A stretch of DNA of 64,000 bases from CAZHGD01 sp964531735 (GTDB taxonomy: Bacteria > Armatimonadota > UBA10988): contig CAZHGD010000010.1 of NCBI GenBank assembly GCA_964531735.1, positions 19,804-83,803 on the forward strand. Direction: 5' to 3'. Below are positions 52,771-63,800 of the stretch, piece after piece. Position 1 is the stretch's first letter. Each line of letters opens with the position of its first letter. The notes beneath the pieces were generated by a model. That model searched no databases, had not been told where the DNA came from, and saw only the letters and a program-made list of their open reading frames with translations. The position numbers and the translations under genes were made by a program.

Positions 52771-54495
52771 TCAGGTGGTAGGTGTCGGCGAGATGCCGTC
52801 GGCCGGTTCTTCGCCCACTTCGAGGAACCGCCCGCCCTTGAGCATCAGCACGCGGTCGACGCCGCGGAGCGCCGAGTGCTGGTGGGCGATGATCAGCGTG
52901 GTGCGGTCGGCCATCAGGCGCAGCAGCGCCTCCTGGACCAGGGCCTCGGTCTCAGGATCGATGTGTGAGGTGGCCTCATCAAGGATCAGCAGCCGCGGAT
53001 TCCGGAGAATCGCGCGAGCGATGGCGATGCGCTGCTTCTGTCCGCCAGACAGCTTGACGCCCTGGTCTCCGATGAAGGTGTCGTACCCGTTGGACAGCCG
53101 GCTGATGAAGTCGTGCGCGTTGGCGGCCATGGCGGCGGCCTCGATCTCCTCGTCGGTGGCTTCGAGTCGCGCGTAGGCGATGTTCTCGCGAACCGTGCCG
53201 CTGAACAGCCCGACGTCCTGCGGCACGATGCTGACCTGCGTCAGGAGCACCTCCGGCGGAATGCTGGCGACGTCGACGCCGTCCAGTTCGATACGGCCGC
53301 CTTGCGGGTGATAGAGGCCGAGCACCAAGCTGGCCAGGGTGGACTTGCCGACGCCGCTCGGGCCGAGCAGGGCCACTTTCTCGCCCGGCCGCAACTCGAC
53401 GCTGGCGCCGTCGAAGACGATGGTGCCGTCGGGATACGAGAAGCGCAGGTCGGTGACCTTCAGGTGCCCGTGCCAGACGTGGCCGGGCGCGAAGGTGCGT
53501 GGCTGCGGGTCCTCGAGGGCCGGCTCGCGCAACAGATCGAGCAGGCGCTGCGCCGCGCCCACCGCCTGCTGGTAACGCGTGTAGGCCAGCGAGATGTTGG
53601 TCAGCGACGAGCGAATGGTCTGCAGGTAGGCGATGAGCGCGATCAGCGTGCCGATGTCGACCTGGTCATGCGTCACGCGATAGCCGACGAACCCGAGCAC
53701 CGCGGCGAACCCGAGCAAGGTGGTGACCTCGGTCGCGAACTCGATCCAGGCGTTGAGCCGGGCGTTGCGCAGCCGCAGCGCGAGGCTCTCGTCGTTGGTC
53801 ACGTTGAAACGCGCGATCTCGTACTCCTGGCGCCGGAACGCGCGGACGATGCGGATGTTCCAGACGGCCTCCAGGAACTGTGTGGTCAAGTGCGACAGTG
53901 TGGTCTGGTTCTGCTCGTTCAGCCGGCGGATCTTCTCACGCGTCCGACTGATGACCAGGTAGAGCAGCGGGAACACCAGCAGCGTCACCGCGCCCAGCAC
54001 CGGGTCGAGGCGGAAGACCAGGAGCACGGCGCCGATGACGGTGATCGGTGCCGTGAAGACCTGCACCATGCCGTCGTGGAGCAGGAACTGCAGCGCGGTG
54101 ACGTCGTTGGTGACGTTGGAAACGAGCACGCCGGTGCGCTGGTCGTCGAAGAACTCCAGGCGCAGCCGGTGCAGATGCGCGTAGACGTCGCGGCGGACAA
54201 AGACCGCCAGGCGCTGGGTCACCGAGGTGGCCAGATAGCTGGACAGTGACTGGCAGACGCGGCGGACCAGGAACGCCAGCGCGATCAGCGCGATGACCGC
54301 GCTGAGATGCTGCAAGCGGACCTCGCGCGCCGATTCGGAGACCAGCACATTCTGGGTCAACCGCCGGAAGAGCAGTGGCACCACGAGGTTGAGGCCGGTG
54401 ACCACGAAGGCGGTGGCCATGGCGCCGCCGATGGCGGCCCGCTGGTGCTGCAGGTGCACTAGGAACGGTCTGAGACTGCCGACTTCGAGCTTCAC
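52771..54495 (-). CDS. ABC exporter, half-transporter (MsbA/multidrug type)
   Basis: 574 residues: an N-terminal six-helix membrane domain (about 15-310, with the coupling motif LEFFDDQRTGVLVSNVTND) and a C-terminal ATPase domain. Walker A GPSGVGKST (378-386), Q-loop Q426, signature LSGGQKQR (482-489), Walker B LLILDEATS (502-510), and switch His in LIIAHQHSA; all intact. It works as a homodimer and flips lipids or lipid-linked glycans, or exports drugs. The neighbours (a TIM-barrel protein upstream, a glycosyltransferase downstream) favour a glycolipid or oligosaccharide cargo. It overlaps the upstream gene by 4 bases (ATGA), so the two are coupled. Confidence 0.93.
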   Translation of the reverse strand: MKLEVGSLRPFLVHLQHQRAAIGGAMATAFVVTGLNLVVPLLFRRLTQNVLVSESAREVRLQHLSAVIALIALAFLVRRVCQSLSSYLATSVTQRLAVFVRRDVYAHLHRLRLEFFDDQRTGVLVSNVTNDVTALQFLLHDGMVQVFTAPITVIGAVLLVFRLDPVLGAVTLLVFPLLYLVISRTREKIRRLNEQNQTTLSHLTTQFLEAVWNIRIVRAFRRQEYEIARFNVTNDESLALRLRNARLNAWIEFATEVTTLLGFAAVLGFVGYRVTHDQVDIGTLIALIAYLQTIRSSLTNISLAYTRYQQAVGAAQRLLDLLREPALEDPQPRTFAPGHVWHGHLKVTDLRFSYPDGTIVFDGASVELRPGEKVALLGPSGVGKSTLASLVLGLYHPQGGRIELDGVDVASIPPEVLLTQVSIVPQDVGLFSGTVRENIAYARLEATDEEIEAAAMAANAHDFISRLSNGYDTFIGDQGVKLSGGQKQRIAIARAILRNPRLLILDEATSHIDPETEALVQEALLRLMADRTTLIIAHQHSALRGVDRVLMLKGGRFLEVGEEPADGISPTPTT

Positions 54496-55199
54496 AGGCT
54501 ACCGGTGAGATGGGCGCGGGCCGCCGCAGCTTCGGCGGGCGTGGTGGCGGTGACCACGAGAATGGTCTCCGGCGCGGCTTCGACCAGCACGGCCAGCCAG
54601 TTGTCGGCGGCCGGTGCCGGGTCGAGGTAGACCAGTTCGAGGGCGTCGCCGACCCTTTCGAGGACCTCTTGGCCGGACAGCCCGTTGGCGGCGGCCAGCG
54701 GGCCGAGGTGCAGGGCCAGGCGGAAATACTCACTGTCGACGGCGTCGAGCAGCGTCTCGAGATCGTCGAGCACCGCCAGGGCCGAGCCGGCGCCGACCGC
54801 GAGCACCACGATCGCCTGGCGTTCGTCGGCCTCGCGCAGCGCTTCCTGCAGGGGCTCGAGCACCGCGGTCCAGTCGTCGCCGGGCCCGCAGTTGACGAGC
54901 ACGACGTCGGTGCCGAGGTGCGTGAGCAGCGGCATCACCGCGGCCAGTTGCTGGAGCACCAGCGACGACGCGGCCGGCAGCTCGGCAGGGATCGCGAGCG
55001 CGGCGATGGCCACGCCGGCCTGCTCGAAGGCCCGCTCCAGCCGATCCGCCAGGGCGGCCGTGAGACTGCCGTCGGTGAGCGTGCTCGTACTGGCGTCGAG
55101 TTCCAGAACCACCGCATCGAAACCGGCGGTTGCGGCCAGCCGCGCCACCTCTTCGGGTGGCCGTTGACCATAGATGCCGGTCTTCACCGCGAGGTTCAT
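54492..55199 (-). CDS. Xylose isomerase-like TIM-barrel protein, probably degenerate
   Basis: 235 residues, shorter than the usual 270-300. NLAVKTGIYGQRPPEEVARLA and FDAVVLELDAS, then LPLLTHLGTDVVLVNCGPG and LALHLGPLAAANGLSGQEV, match the strand/helix pattern of sugar phosphate isomerase/epimerase (AP endonuclease 2-type) barrels. The usual Glu/Asp/His/Glu metal ligand set is not complete: the family His in the D-x-x-H position is replaced, so it may lack isomerase activity. AAGGAAG lies 5 bases before ATG. It is first of a three-gene operon with the ABC exporter and glycosyltransferase. Role unknown; a sugar-binding or regulatory role is possible. Confidence 0.7.
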   Translation of the reverse strand: MNLAVKTGIYGQRPPEEVARLAATAGFDAVVLELDASTSTLTDGSLTAALADRLERAFEQAGVAIAALAIPAELPAASSLVLQQLAAVMPLLTHLGTDVVLVNCGPGDDWTAVLEPLQEALREADERQAIVVLAVGAGSALAVLDDLETLLDAVDSEYFRLALHLGPLAAANGLSGQEVLERVGDALELVYLDPAPAADNWLAVLVEAAPETILVVTATTPAEAAAARAHLTGSL

Positions 55200-55342
55200 C
55201 GGCGCTTCCTTGCCCTCCTCTATGATACTCCCGGCCGGCGCTGGTTCCTAGGCCGGAAGCAGTCCGGCGCACATCGGCCCGAATCGACTGGTCGGGCAGG
55301 CCACTCGGCGCCGGTGGCGAATGCCGAACCACGGAGTGATCT

Positions 55343-58300
55343 ATGTGGCCGGTTTGGCTGTGCGGCATGGTGGCGGGTCTGTTGGCAGGTGCACCGGGTG
55401 ACGGCCTGCTGTTGTACGCGCCGTTCGACGGCGCTGCCGAACCAGCGGTGGTGGCCGGCTCGGACAAGATCGTGGCCGGGCAGCTCAGCTACGAGGCCGG
55501 CCGGCAAGGCCTGGCCGTGCGGCTGAACGGCGACCTGCGCTACAGCACCACCGGCAACTGGAATCCCGTGGCCGGCACCGTGGCCGTGTGGGTGTCCTTC
55601 CGCGAGTCCGGCGCCGTGCCGGCGCCGCGCTACCTCATGTGCATCTACGGTGACCCGCAGATCCGCGAGGCCTACTGCCACAACCGCTTCAGCCTCAGCG
55701 CCGCCAGTGGCCGGATGAGCTGGACCGTCTACGCCGAAGACGGCGCGGTACACGGTGTCAGCGCGCCAATCGCCGACTGGGCCGCGGGATCATGGCACCA
55801 GGTGGCCGCGACCTGGTCGGGCCTCGACGGCACCGCCGGCAAGGGCGAGCTGCGCCTGTACCTCGACGGCCGGCCGGTGGGTGAGCAGCGCGGCCTGACG
55901 GCCCGCATCGGGCGCACTAGCGAGACGCTCGAAATCGGCCGCGACAGCGACGCCTCGCCCGACTACACCGACGGTCTGCTGGATGAGTTCTACGTCTACG
56001 ACCAGCCGCTGCCGGCGGCGTTGATTGCGCGGGCGGCGGCCCGTCCGTCCGGCGCCAGGCCGATGGCGACCGCGTTGCCGCGCCCCGTGTCGGCCGCGGG
56101 TTGGGCATCTCGCCACCTGCCGTACCGCGTGCAGGTCACCGTGCCGGCGAGCGACCGGGCGCGCAAGCAGCCCTGCGTGGCGGTGCCGCTGACCTTCGCG
56201 GCGGCCGCCGCGCGCCTGAGCGGTCGGGCGGCGGCGCTCGATCCGACCTCGCTTGGCGCTCTGCTCAACGACGTCGCCGTGCCGTGGCGGCTGGACGGTG
56301 ACCGCCTGCTGCTCCGCCTGCCGGTCGACCTGCGGGCAGGCGAAGCCGTGACCGTCCAGGTCTACTTCGACACGGTCCGCTACGACGTGTCCGAGCCGCT
56401 CCAGGCCAGTCGCGCGGGTGGCCGCCTCGGCGCCGGACCGACCGCCTTCGACCTGCCGGACTACGCGACCGAAGCCTACGGCAAGCCCTGGGACTTCAAG
56501 GACGGCGGCGACGCCGGCATCGACCAGTGGGGCAACAAGCCCGAGTTCATCGTGCGCCGCTTCAGCGACGGACTGATGCACCTGACCGTCAAGCAGGACC
56601 CGTGGTTCATCTGGGGCGACATGTGGGGCCAGGTGCCGCGCTCGAAGAAGCCGGTGGACATCGACGTCGAGCGCTACCGCCTGCTGGAGATCCGCTGTCG
56701 GCAGAGCGTGGGACAGGCGCGTTGGCAGCTCTATGGCCGCCCCGTCGGCCGCAACAGCCTGATCACGCATGAGTTCACCGTGTCGGGTACGAGTTGGCAG
56801 ACCATTCGCATCGACCTGGCCAAGGAGGCGCGCTGGCGCGGGCACCTGTGCGCCTTCCGCATCGATCCGACCGACGGCGTGGATGCCCAGGTGGACATCG
56901 ACTGGGTGCGGCTGCTGGCCCTGGCCGAGGGCGTCGTCGGCCGAGTGCAGACCGCCGGTGCTCCCAGCGCGGTCGCGGCGTTGGTCAGTGTCGTGGCGCC
57001 GCCGCAGGCGGTCGCCGGCGCTGACGGCGTGGTCAGTGTGGCGGTGCGCGACGCCGGCGGGCAGCCGGTGTCCGGCCAGCCGGTGCGGCTGCGCCTGATG
57101 GGCCACCGCACGGCCTCTCTGCGCCCTGGTGCCGCTGGCGGCTACGGTCCGACGCCGACGGAACTGGCTGGCGTGACCGGCCGTGACGGTTCGTTCTCGG
57201 TGCGCTACCACGCGTCAGAGCGCGTTCTGCCCGCCGGCGACCGGTTCGAGGCCACCGCCGAGTTGACCAACTTGCCGGCGGCGCTCGGCGCCACGGTGGT
57301 GGTGCCCGGGCCGGCCAGCCAGTTGGTCTTCGACCAGACGCGGACCATCGTGCTGCCGAAGGGCAACGAGCAGGCGCGCCTCGCGGCGCAGGTGGCCGAC
57401 CGGTACGGCAACGCCGTGGCGGCGGCGGGCCAGAGGCTGAGTCTGACGGCCGATGACGGCTGGACCGTGACGCCGGCTGAAGGCGTCACCAACGCTCAGG
57501 GCGCGCTGCCGGTGACGGTGCAACTGGTTCCGGCCAAGCGCTGGGTCGGGCGAGTGCAGGTGCGCGGTGGCACCGGCTGGCAAGGTGCGTCGCCGGCCAT
57601 CTGCTACACGCCCGCCAAGCGCGACTGGGCGGTGACGCGCGGTGCGAACGGCTACTTCCAGGCCAATGGCCAGCCCTGGCTGCCGTTGGGCGGGTTCTAC
57701 GCCAACTGGGTCAGCGAAGTGCCGGCGACCGGCGAGGCCGGGGTCAAACTGAAGACCTTCGTCGAGACTACCGACGCGCAGAAGACGGCCTGGCTGAAGT
57801 TCCTGGCCGACCAGGGCGTGACCGCGATGCGGTTCATGCTGCGCGCCCACCGGTCGAACGGTACCGAGCCGCTGGACATCGGTGGCAAGGTCAACCCCGA
57901 GTTGTACGCCGAGGCGTTGCGCTACCTGGACCTGGCGCGGCCGTTCGGGATCCGCTTCCTGGTGGTCCTGCACGAGGACTACACCAAACCGATGTACTTC
58001 GACGCCAACGCCCGCGAGCGCTTCTGCGTGCCGCGTTGGGACGGCACTGACCTCGCGGCGCTGCCGCCTTACCAGCGCCGGTTCGTGCGCGACGGCCGGT
58101 TGCTGGACAACATCGAGGACAAGTACACCGATCCGGATGCCATGGCCTGTCAGGACGCCTACGCGCGCGAGATCGTCGGTCTGCTGAAGGACAACCCGCA
58201 GATCTTCTGCTACGAACTGGAGAACGAGCAGGTGGCGGTGCCCCCGGCCTGGATCGACCATCAGTGCGACGTCATCCGCGCCGTGGACCCGCGCACGCCG

Positions 58301-59206
58301 ATCTGCATGAGCCACGGCGGCGGCGGGCTCCACACCGGCGATCCGTACTTCTGGCGCACCAAGACGAAGCTCGACTTCTACACCTACCACCTGTACCCGA
58401 CCGGCACCACCAACGAGCAGGTCGACTACGGTCTGACGCTCGATGTCCTGTGCCGCTACGGCCGCATGGCCGGGTGGTGTTTCCTCGGCGAGAGCGTGGG
58501 CGACGAGTTCAGCTACGGTGCCGACGAAGACACGCGGCGACGCGTGGCGCGCGATGTGATCTGGTTCTCCTTGGCCAACGGCAACCCCGGCTGCATGTTC
58601 TGGAACCAGCGCGGCTACGAAGTGGCCGAGTTCAAGCAGGCCCGCCGCATCAGCGACGAGGTCAAGCTGGGCTCCTGGAAGCTGCGCGCCGCGCCGCTCG
58701 GTGTGCGGGTCGACCACCGGCTGACCGACGACTACTGGTTCCGCAGTAAGGAAGGTGGTCAGGCTCAGCAGCAGATGAGCCTAATCGCCAGGGGCTTGCT
58801 GCGTCAGGGCGCTGACTTCGACTTCACCTGGAGCGGGGCGGGCTACGCCAAGGTGCTCGATCTGACCACCACGGCACCGGCCGCGGACCGACGTCCGCTC
58901 GCGCCGAGCGACGGCTTCGAGGCCACCGGCGTGGCTCGCGAGGATGGCAGCGAGGGTCTGAGCTACGTGCGCAACATCGTCGGTGTGCGCAAGTGGACCG
59001 ACAACGAGCGCCAGCCGCGCACGATGTACCTGCGTGTGCCGGGCGCGCGGCCCTGCCGGCTGCAACTCGGGCTCGGCACCGGCACCTGGCAGGTCACGGT
59101 GACCGACCTGGCGACTGGAGCAGTGCGCCGCGAGAGCCTCGCTGGTGGCGCCGCCCTCGACCTGGGCACCACCGACCACGACTTCGCGGTGCACTGGCGG
59201 CGCTAG
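55343..59206 (+). CDS. Large secreted modular glycosidase-like protein (LamG, Big_1-like, GH5-like)
   Basis: 1287 residues; signal peptide MWPVWLCGMVAGLLAG. Order: LamG/concanavalin-like domain (about 20-225, LLDEFYVYDQPLP), a DUF2341-like beta module (about 255-355), a second beta module (about 370-530), two invasin-type Ig-like (Big_1) modules (about 545-755), a clan-A TIM-barrel glycosidase (about 758-1130) and a C-terminal sandwich. The barrel carries acid/base E962 in YELENEQ (N-E pair typical of clan A) and likely nucleophile E1050 in FLGESVG. Such proteins hydrolyse beta-linked polysaccharides, e.g. mannans or glucans, extracellularly. GGAG lies 6 bases before ATG. It heads a three-gene operon of secreted proteins. 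Confidence 0.75.
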   Translation: MWPVWLCGMVAGLLAGAPGDGLLLYAPFDGAAEPAVVAGSDKIVAGQLSYEAGRQGLAVRLNGDLRYSTTGNWNPVAGTVAVWVSFRESGAVPAPRYLMCIYGDPQIREAYCHNRFSLSAASGRMSWTVYAEDGAVHGVSAPIADWAAGSWHQVAATWSGLDGTAGKGELRLYLDGRPVGEQRGLTARIGRTSETLEIGRDSDASPDYTDGLLDEFYVYDQPLPAALIARAAARPSGARPMATALPRPVSAAGWASRHLPYRVQVTVPASDRARKQPCVAVPLTFAAAAARLSGRAAALDPTSLGALLNDVAVPWRLDGDRLLLRLPVDLRAGEAVTVQVYFDTVRYDVSEPLQASRAGGRLGAGPTAFDLPDYATEAYGKPWDFKDGGDAGIDQWGNKPEFIVRRFSDGLMHLTVKQDPWFIWGDMWGQVPRSKKPVDIDVERYRLLEIRCRQSVGQARWQLYGRPVGRNSLITHEFTVSGTSWQTIRIDLAKEARWRGHLCAFRIDPTDGVDAQVDIDWVRLLALAEGVVGRVQTAGAPSAVAALVSVVAPPQAVAGADGVVSVAVRDAGGQPVSGQPVRLRLMGHRTASLRPGAAGGYGPTPTELAGVTGRDGSFSVRYHASERVLPAGDRFEATAELTNLPAALGATVVVPGPASQLVFDQTRTIVLPKGNEQARLAAQVADRYGNAVAAAGQRLSLTADDGWTVTPAEGVTNAQGALPVTVQLVPAKRWVGRVQVRGGTGWQGASPAICYTPAKRDWAVTRGANGYFQANGQPWLPLGGFYANWVSEVPATGEAGVKLKTFVETTDAQKTAWLKFLADQGVTAMRFMLRAHRSNGTEPLDIGGKVNPELYAEALRYLDLARPFGIRFLVVLHEDYTKPMYFDANARERFCVPRWDGTDLAALPPYQRRFVRDGRLLDNIEDKYTDPDAMACQDAYAREIVGLLKDNPQIFCYELENEQVAVPPAWIDHQCDVIRAVDPRTPICMSHGGGGLHTGDPYFWRTKTKLDFYTYHLYPTGTTNEQVDYGLTLDVLCRYGRMAGWCFLGESVGDEFSYGADEDTRRRVARDVIWFSLANGNPGCMFWNQRGYEVAEFKQARRISDEVKLGSWKLRAAPLGVRVDHRLTDDYWFRSKEGGQAQQQMSLIARGLLRQGADFDFTWSGAGYAKVLDLTTTAPAADRRPLAPSDGFEATGVAREDGSEGLSYVRNIVGVRKWTDNERQPRTMYLRVPGARPCRLQLGLGTGTWQVTVTDLATGAVRRESLAGGAALDLGTTDHDFAVHWRR

Positions 59207-59222
59207 CCCGACCGGAGCCACC

Positions 59223-60782
59223 ATGGACCAGCCGAACCGCCGGACGTTTCTACAGACCGGAGCCGCGGCGCTGGCCGCGGTGGCGCTGCCGTCGCCGGCG
59301 GCGCGCGGGGCGAAAGGGACTGCGATGCGCGGACCATTCTTCAATCAGGACGACAGCGAGTTCTGTTATGTCCGCCGGCCCGACCAGGTCAGCGGCGAGG
59401 CCATCGACCAGTGGGTGGACAGCCTGGTCGAGGCCGGCGTGGGCACCATCCTGACCTGCGCCAACGCGATGACCGCCAACTACGCCAGCAAGGTCTGGGA
59501 ACCGCGCTGGGCGCGCTACGATCCGGCGGGGCCCGACGACCAGCCGCTGTTGAAGCACCTCGACAAGCAGAGCGTACCCGGGATACGCCGCTGGCTGGAG
59601 TCCGAGAAGCGCCTGGCCGAGTTGGGCATCAACTTCCACCAGCGGGCGCACCAACGCTGCCGCCAGCGTGGCGTCGGCGCCTGGGTCAGCGTGCGGATGA
59701 ACGACCTGCACGACTGCCACCTGCCGGACAGCCCGCTGCTCAGCGAGTTCTACAAGTCCGAGCGGGCCACGCCCCGCGTGCCTTACCGCACCGCGAGTTG
59801 GCCCGACCGCGCCCTCGACTGGACCCGGGCGACGGTGCGCGACCACTACCGCAAGCTGATCGTCGAGTTGCTGACCATCCTCGACCCCGACGGCCTGGAA
59901 CTCGACTGGATGCGGTTCGGTTACCACTTCCCGGTGGGCCGCGAACTGACCGGCGGTGCGATCCTGACCGAGTGGCTGACCGACATCCGCAAGCTGTGTG
60001 ACGAAGCCGGGCGCCGACTGGGCCATCCGGTGCAGCTTGGCGTCCGTGTGCCGTCGCGGCCCGAGACGGCGCGCCGGCTGGGCCTGGACGGTGTCGCCTG
60101 GGCGCGCGCCGGCCTGATCGACTTGCTGGTGCCGACGCCGTTCTGGGCCACCTGCGAGTTCGACCTGGCGCTGGGCGAGTGGCGGCGGCTGCTGGCCGGC
60201 ACCAAGACGACCTTGGCCGGTGGGCTGGAGATCCGCTACCAGCCGTGGCCGGGCGCGGCGGCGAGTATGATGACACCACAACTGGCGGCCGGAGCCGCCA
60301 CCATGGTGCTGAGCCAGGGCGCCGACGCGGTCTACCTGTTCAACTACTTCCTCCAGGGCCATCTGGCGGACCAGTGGTCACCCGAGGTGTTCAAGCGAAC
60401 ACTGGCGGCCATGGCCAGCCTGGAGCGAGTGAGCGCGTTGCCGCGGCGCCACGCGATCACCTATCGCGATGTGCTGGCGCCCGGCGAGCCGCGCGAGACG
60501 TGGCTGCCGGCCGAAGGCCGTGACCTGGCCTTCCGGCTGGCCACTGGACCCAAGCCGGGGGGCCGACCGGTGGAGGTGCTGATCGAGTTGGCGGCCGTGC
60601 CGAGCCAGCCGCCGGTGGTACGGGTCAACGCCACGGTGTGCGGCCCGTCGACGCAGCCGTCGGAGAAGGTGCTGGTCTTCGCCGTACCGGCCGACGCCAT
60701 GGTCGACCAGGAGACGGTCGTCGAGGTGGCCGCGCCCGGTGGCGCGGTGAAGGTGGTGCGCGTCGAGGTGGCGGTCCTGTAG
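59223..60782 (+). CDS. Tat-exported TIM-barrel glycoside hydrolase-like protein (GHL10/DUF187 type)
   Basis: 519 residues. The N-terminus NRRTFLQTGAAALAAVAL is a twin-arginine signal (R6-R7), so it is folded before export; cofactor or assembly needs are suggested. The following barrel has VEAGVGTILTCANAMTAN, a bunched ACWVSVRMNDLHD-type strand, and DGLELDWMRFGYHF, where D and E residues at strand ends resemble catalytic positions of glycosyl hydrolase-like 10 proteins. The C-terminal about 80 residues are beta-rich. GGAG precedes ATG by 5 bases. It sits between two GH5-like secreted genes, 16 bases after the first and 19 before the second, in one operon. Substrate unknown. Confidence 0.72.
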   Translation: MDQPNRRTFLQTGAAALAAVALPSPAARGAKGTAMRGPFFNQDDSEFCYVRRPDQVSGEAIDQWVDSLVEAGVGTILTCANAMTANYASKVWEPRWARYDPAGPDDQPLLKHLDKQSVPGIRRWLESEKRLAELGINFHQRAHQRCRQRGVGAWVSVRMNDLHDCHLPDSPLLSEFYKSERATPRVPYRTASWPDRALDWTRATVRDHYRKLIVELLTILDPDGLELDWMRFGYHFPVGRELTGGAILTEWLTDIRKLCDEAGRRLGHPVQLGVRVPSRPETARRLGLDGVAWARAGLIDLLVPTPFWATCEFDLALGEWRRLLAGTKTTLAGGLEIRYQPWPGAAASMMTPQLAAGAATMVLSQGADAVYLFNYFLQGHLADQWSPEVFKRTLAAMASLERVSALPRRHAITYRDVLAPGEPRETWLPAEGRDLAFRLATGPKPGGRPVEVLIELAAVPSQPPVVRVNATVCGPSTQPSEKVLVFAVPADAMVDQETVVEVAAPGGAVKVVRVEVAVL

Positions 60783-60801
60783 TGGCCGGAGGATGATGAC
60801 C

Positions 60802-63800
60802 ATGCGATATGCCATCGGGTGCCTGGTAGCGGGGCTGGCGGCGACACTGCCGCTGACCGCGGCCGAGCCGTTCGTGATTGACGACTTCGAGGCGGGCACC
60901 GGCCGCTGGCAGCGCGTGGAAGGCAAGCGGCCCGATGGCGTCGGCTCGCTGGTGACCATCTCTCCCACGGCAGACACCAAGGAGGGCGACGGGGCCGGCC
61001 GACTGCGCTTCGTCGCGCTGCCGGGCACGTGGGCGCATGTGCAGACCACGGTCCGGCCTGGCGAGTGGCTCGGCCTCGGCTGCGAGGCCATCCGCCTGTG
61101 GATCCGCGGCGACGGCTCAGGTGAGACGCTGAACGTGATGTTCGGCAACTACGAGGTCAAGCCGGCCCTGAACTTCCGGGCGCCGGTGAAGCTCGACTTC
61201 ACCGGTTGGCGCGAGGTGGTCCTGCCGTTCGAGGGCTTCCAGCCGGCCGGCTTGGCCGGCGCGCTGCGGCAGATCGTGCTGCTGCAACTCAACGCCGGTG
61301 GCACCAAGCGGGCCATCGACATCGTCATCGACGAGATCGCCGCGCTGCCGAAGGCCGGTGCCGCGGGCGAAGGGCGGTTCCACCCACTCGATCTGGCGAC
61401 CGGCGGCGTCTGGGAGTCGCGGGCGGACGGTCCCGTGGTGGTGGACCCGCTGGGCGGCGTCAAGTCCGGCATGGTGGTGCCGCGCGTGGTGCACGGCGTG
61501 CGCAATCACCGCGACCTGCACAATCCGGTCGAGTTCCGCGTGGACTACGGTGAGGCCGGCACGTTCGGCGTCAACGTCGGCGATACGTCGGGCTGGGGCG
61601 GCTCACGTCTGTTGGTCTCTCTCGATGGTCGCGAGGTGCTGCGGCGCGACTTCCCGGGCACCAGTGAAAAAGCGCTGACGGAGAACCGCGGCTGGTACAC
61701 GGTGCCGGTGCCGGCGGGCCGGCACACGCTGCGCGTGGACAACGACGGCGCCGACTGGTTCATGGCCGAGGGCTACCGCTTCGGCAACTACCGCTCGGTG
61801 GGCGCGCAGGTGCGCCGACGCGACGGCAACGTGCAGATCACGCTGGCGCGCCCCGAAGACGCCCAGCGGCTGACCGTCACGGCCTCTCTGGCGGGCCGGC
61901 CGGTCGCGGTCAAGACCGAGGCGCCGGGCATCCTGGTGGCTCAGTTGCCGCCGGCGAGCGAAGGGGTGGGGTGGTACCCCTGCACGGTGCGCGGCGCCGA
62001 AGGCGGCCACGAGCGGTTCCGCATCGACTTGCGGGTGCTGCTCAAGGCGCCGCGCGTCCGCGCGATGCGGATTGCGTTCCCGGCCGGTGAGGCCGTCGAA
62101 CTGCCGGTGCGCTGTGCCAACCGCGCCGACGTGCCGATCAGCGGGTTCACCTCGGTCACGGTCCGCTTGGGCGACTTGGCGGCGAAGGTGCTGAAGACCG
62201 ACGAGGGCCTGTACGTGGCCCACTTCGGCCAGTTGCCCGAGGGCGTGCACGAGGCCCAGGTGACGGTGGGCGAGCAGCCGCCGCGTCCGGTGCGGTTCAT
62301 CGTCTACCGTCCTGGGGCGCCGGTGCCGGGCGGTCTGGTCGGCCTCGGGCGCGACGGCTGGTTCCGCACTGCCGACGGCCGGCTGCACCTGCCGTGGGGC
62401 TACGCCACCATCGGCATCTTCAACGCCGACCCGGCGGTGGCCGAAGCCGTTCCGGGCGAGCATGCCTGGGCGCGGGTGGACGAGGCGGCGCTGCGCGACT
62501 GGATGGCGCTCTTGCGCTGCTACGGTGTCAACTGCGTGCGCTTCGGCGTGACCGTCGATGCCCGCAGCCTCGGTGGCGACCAGGGCGGCCATGCCGACCC
62601 GGTCATCATCGCCGGGCTCAAGCGGCTGCTCGACGTCCTCGGCCCACTGGGTATGCGCGCGGTGCCGGTGATGTGGTGGGGCCACTACCGCAACTTCGGC
62701 TACCAGGGCATACCGGCCTACGACAAGCTCATCGGCAAGCAGGCCGACTGGTTCACCAATCCCGCAGCGCTCAAGCTGCAGCAGCAGTACGTGCGCGAGG
62801 TGGTGGCGCCGTTCAAGGACGACCCGCGGGTGTTGGCCTGGGAGGTGATGAACGAGACCTACCGCGCCGGCAGCGATCTGGACGCGTCCGTCACCTGGAC
62901 CAACCGCATCATCGAGGCCATCCGTGAGGTCGACACGCGCCACTTGACCACGACCAGCGCCGCCGAGGCCACGCCGGCGCCGGAGGTGCGCTGGATCCGC
63001 GGGACGCGGCTCGACTTCTTCAACTGGCACGTCTACCCGACCTACCCGGACTATGGCTCCTGGACCAAGCTGGTCGGACCGGGCGGCCCGCGCGAGTTAG
63101 GCGTCTACACCATGACGCTGGGTCGCACGCAGCGGCTGGGTGGCAAGGTCAGCCTGCTCGGCGAGTGTGGCAATGACCGGCTGACCGAGCTGTCGTACCC
63201 GGAGTTCCGCGCGCTGATCACGCGTGACAGCCTGTGGCTGGCGTTCCTGACCGGCTCGCCGGGCGGCATCAGTTGGGACGCCATCGCCGACCTGCGCGAG
63301 TTCGACCTGCTGAGCAAGCTGGCCGCGCAGGTGCCTTGGGACCAGGATCCGCCGGCCGTGCCGAAGCTGTCCGCGCGCGTGACGGACCTGGACCAGGACA
63401 CGCTGTCGCTGGCGCGCTGGTCGCAATGGTCGCTGCGCACCGGCGTGCCCTACCAAGTGGTCGGTGCGGGCGAGGCGCCCACCGCGCGCCTGGCCGCGGA
63501 CGGCCCGCCGGCGGACGCGCCGGCGGCGGCGCTGGCGGTCAGTACCGGCTTCGAGTGCGCCTCGACGCTGACGCGCAGTGGCGCGGCGCTGCTGGGCTAC
63601 GTGCGCAACGTCGGCGAGGTGCTGCCACAGAACGTGCGCACGCGCACCGCGCGACCGTTGGTCCTGACGCTCAACGTGCCAAGTGCCGGCAAGCTGGAGG
63701 TGTGGGACCTGGACACGCGTCAGTGCGTGCGGAGCGCATCGGTGGCGGCGCAGGCGACCGTCCAAGTGGGTCAGACCGACCACGACTACGCCGTGCTGTG

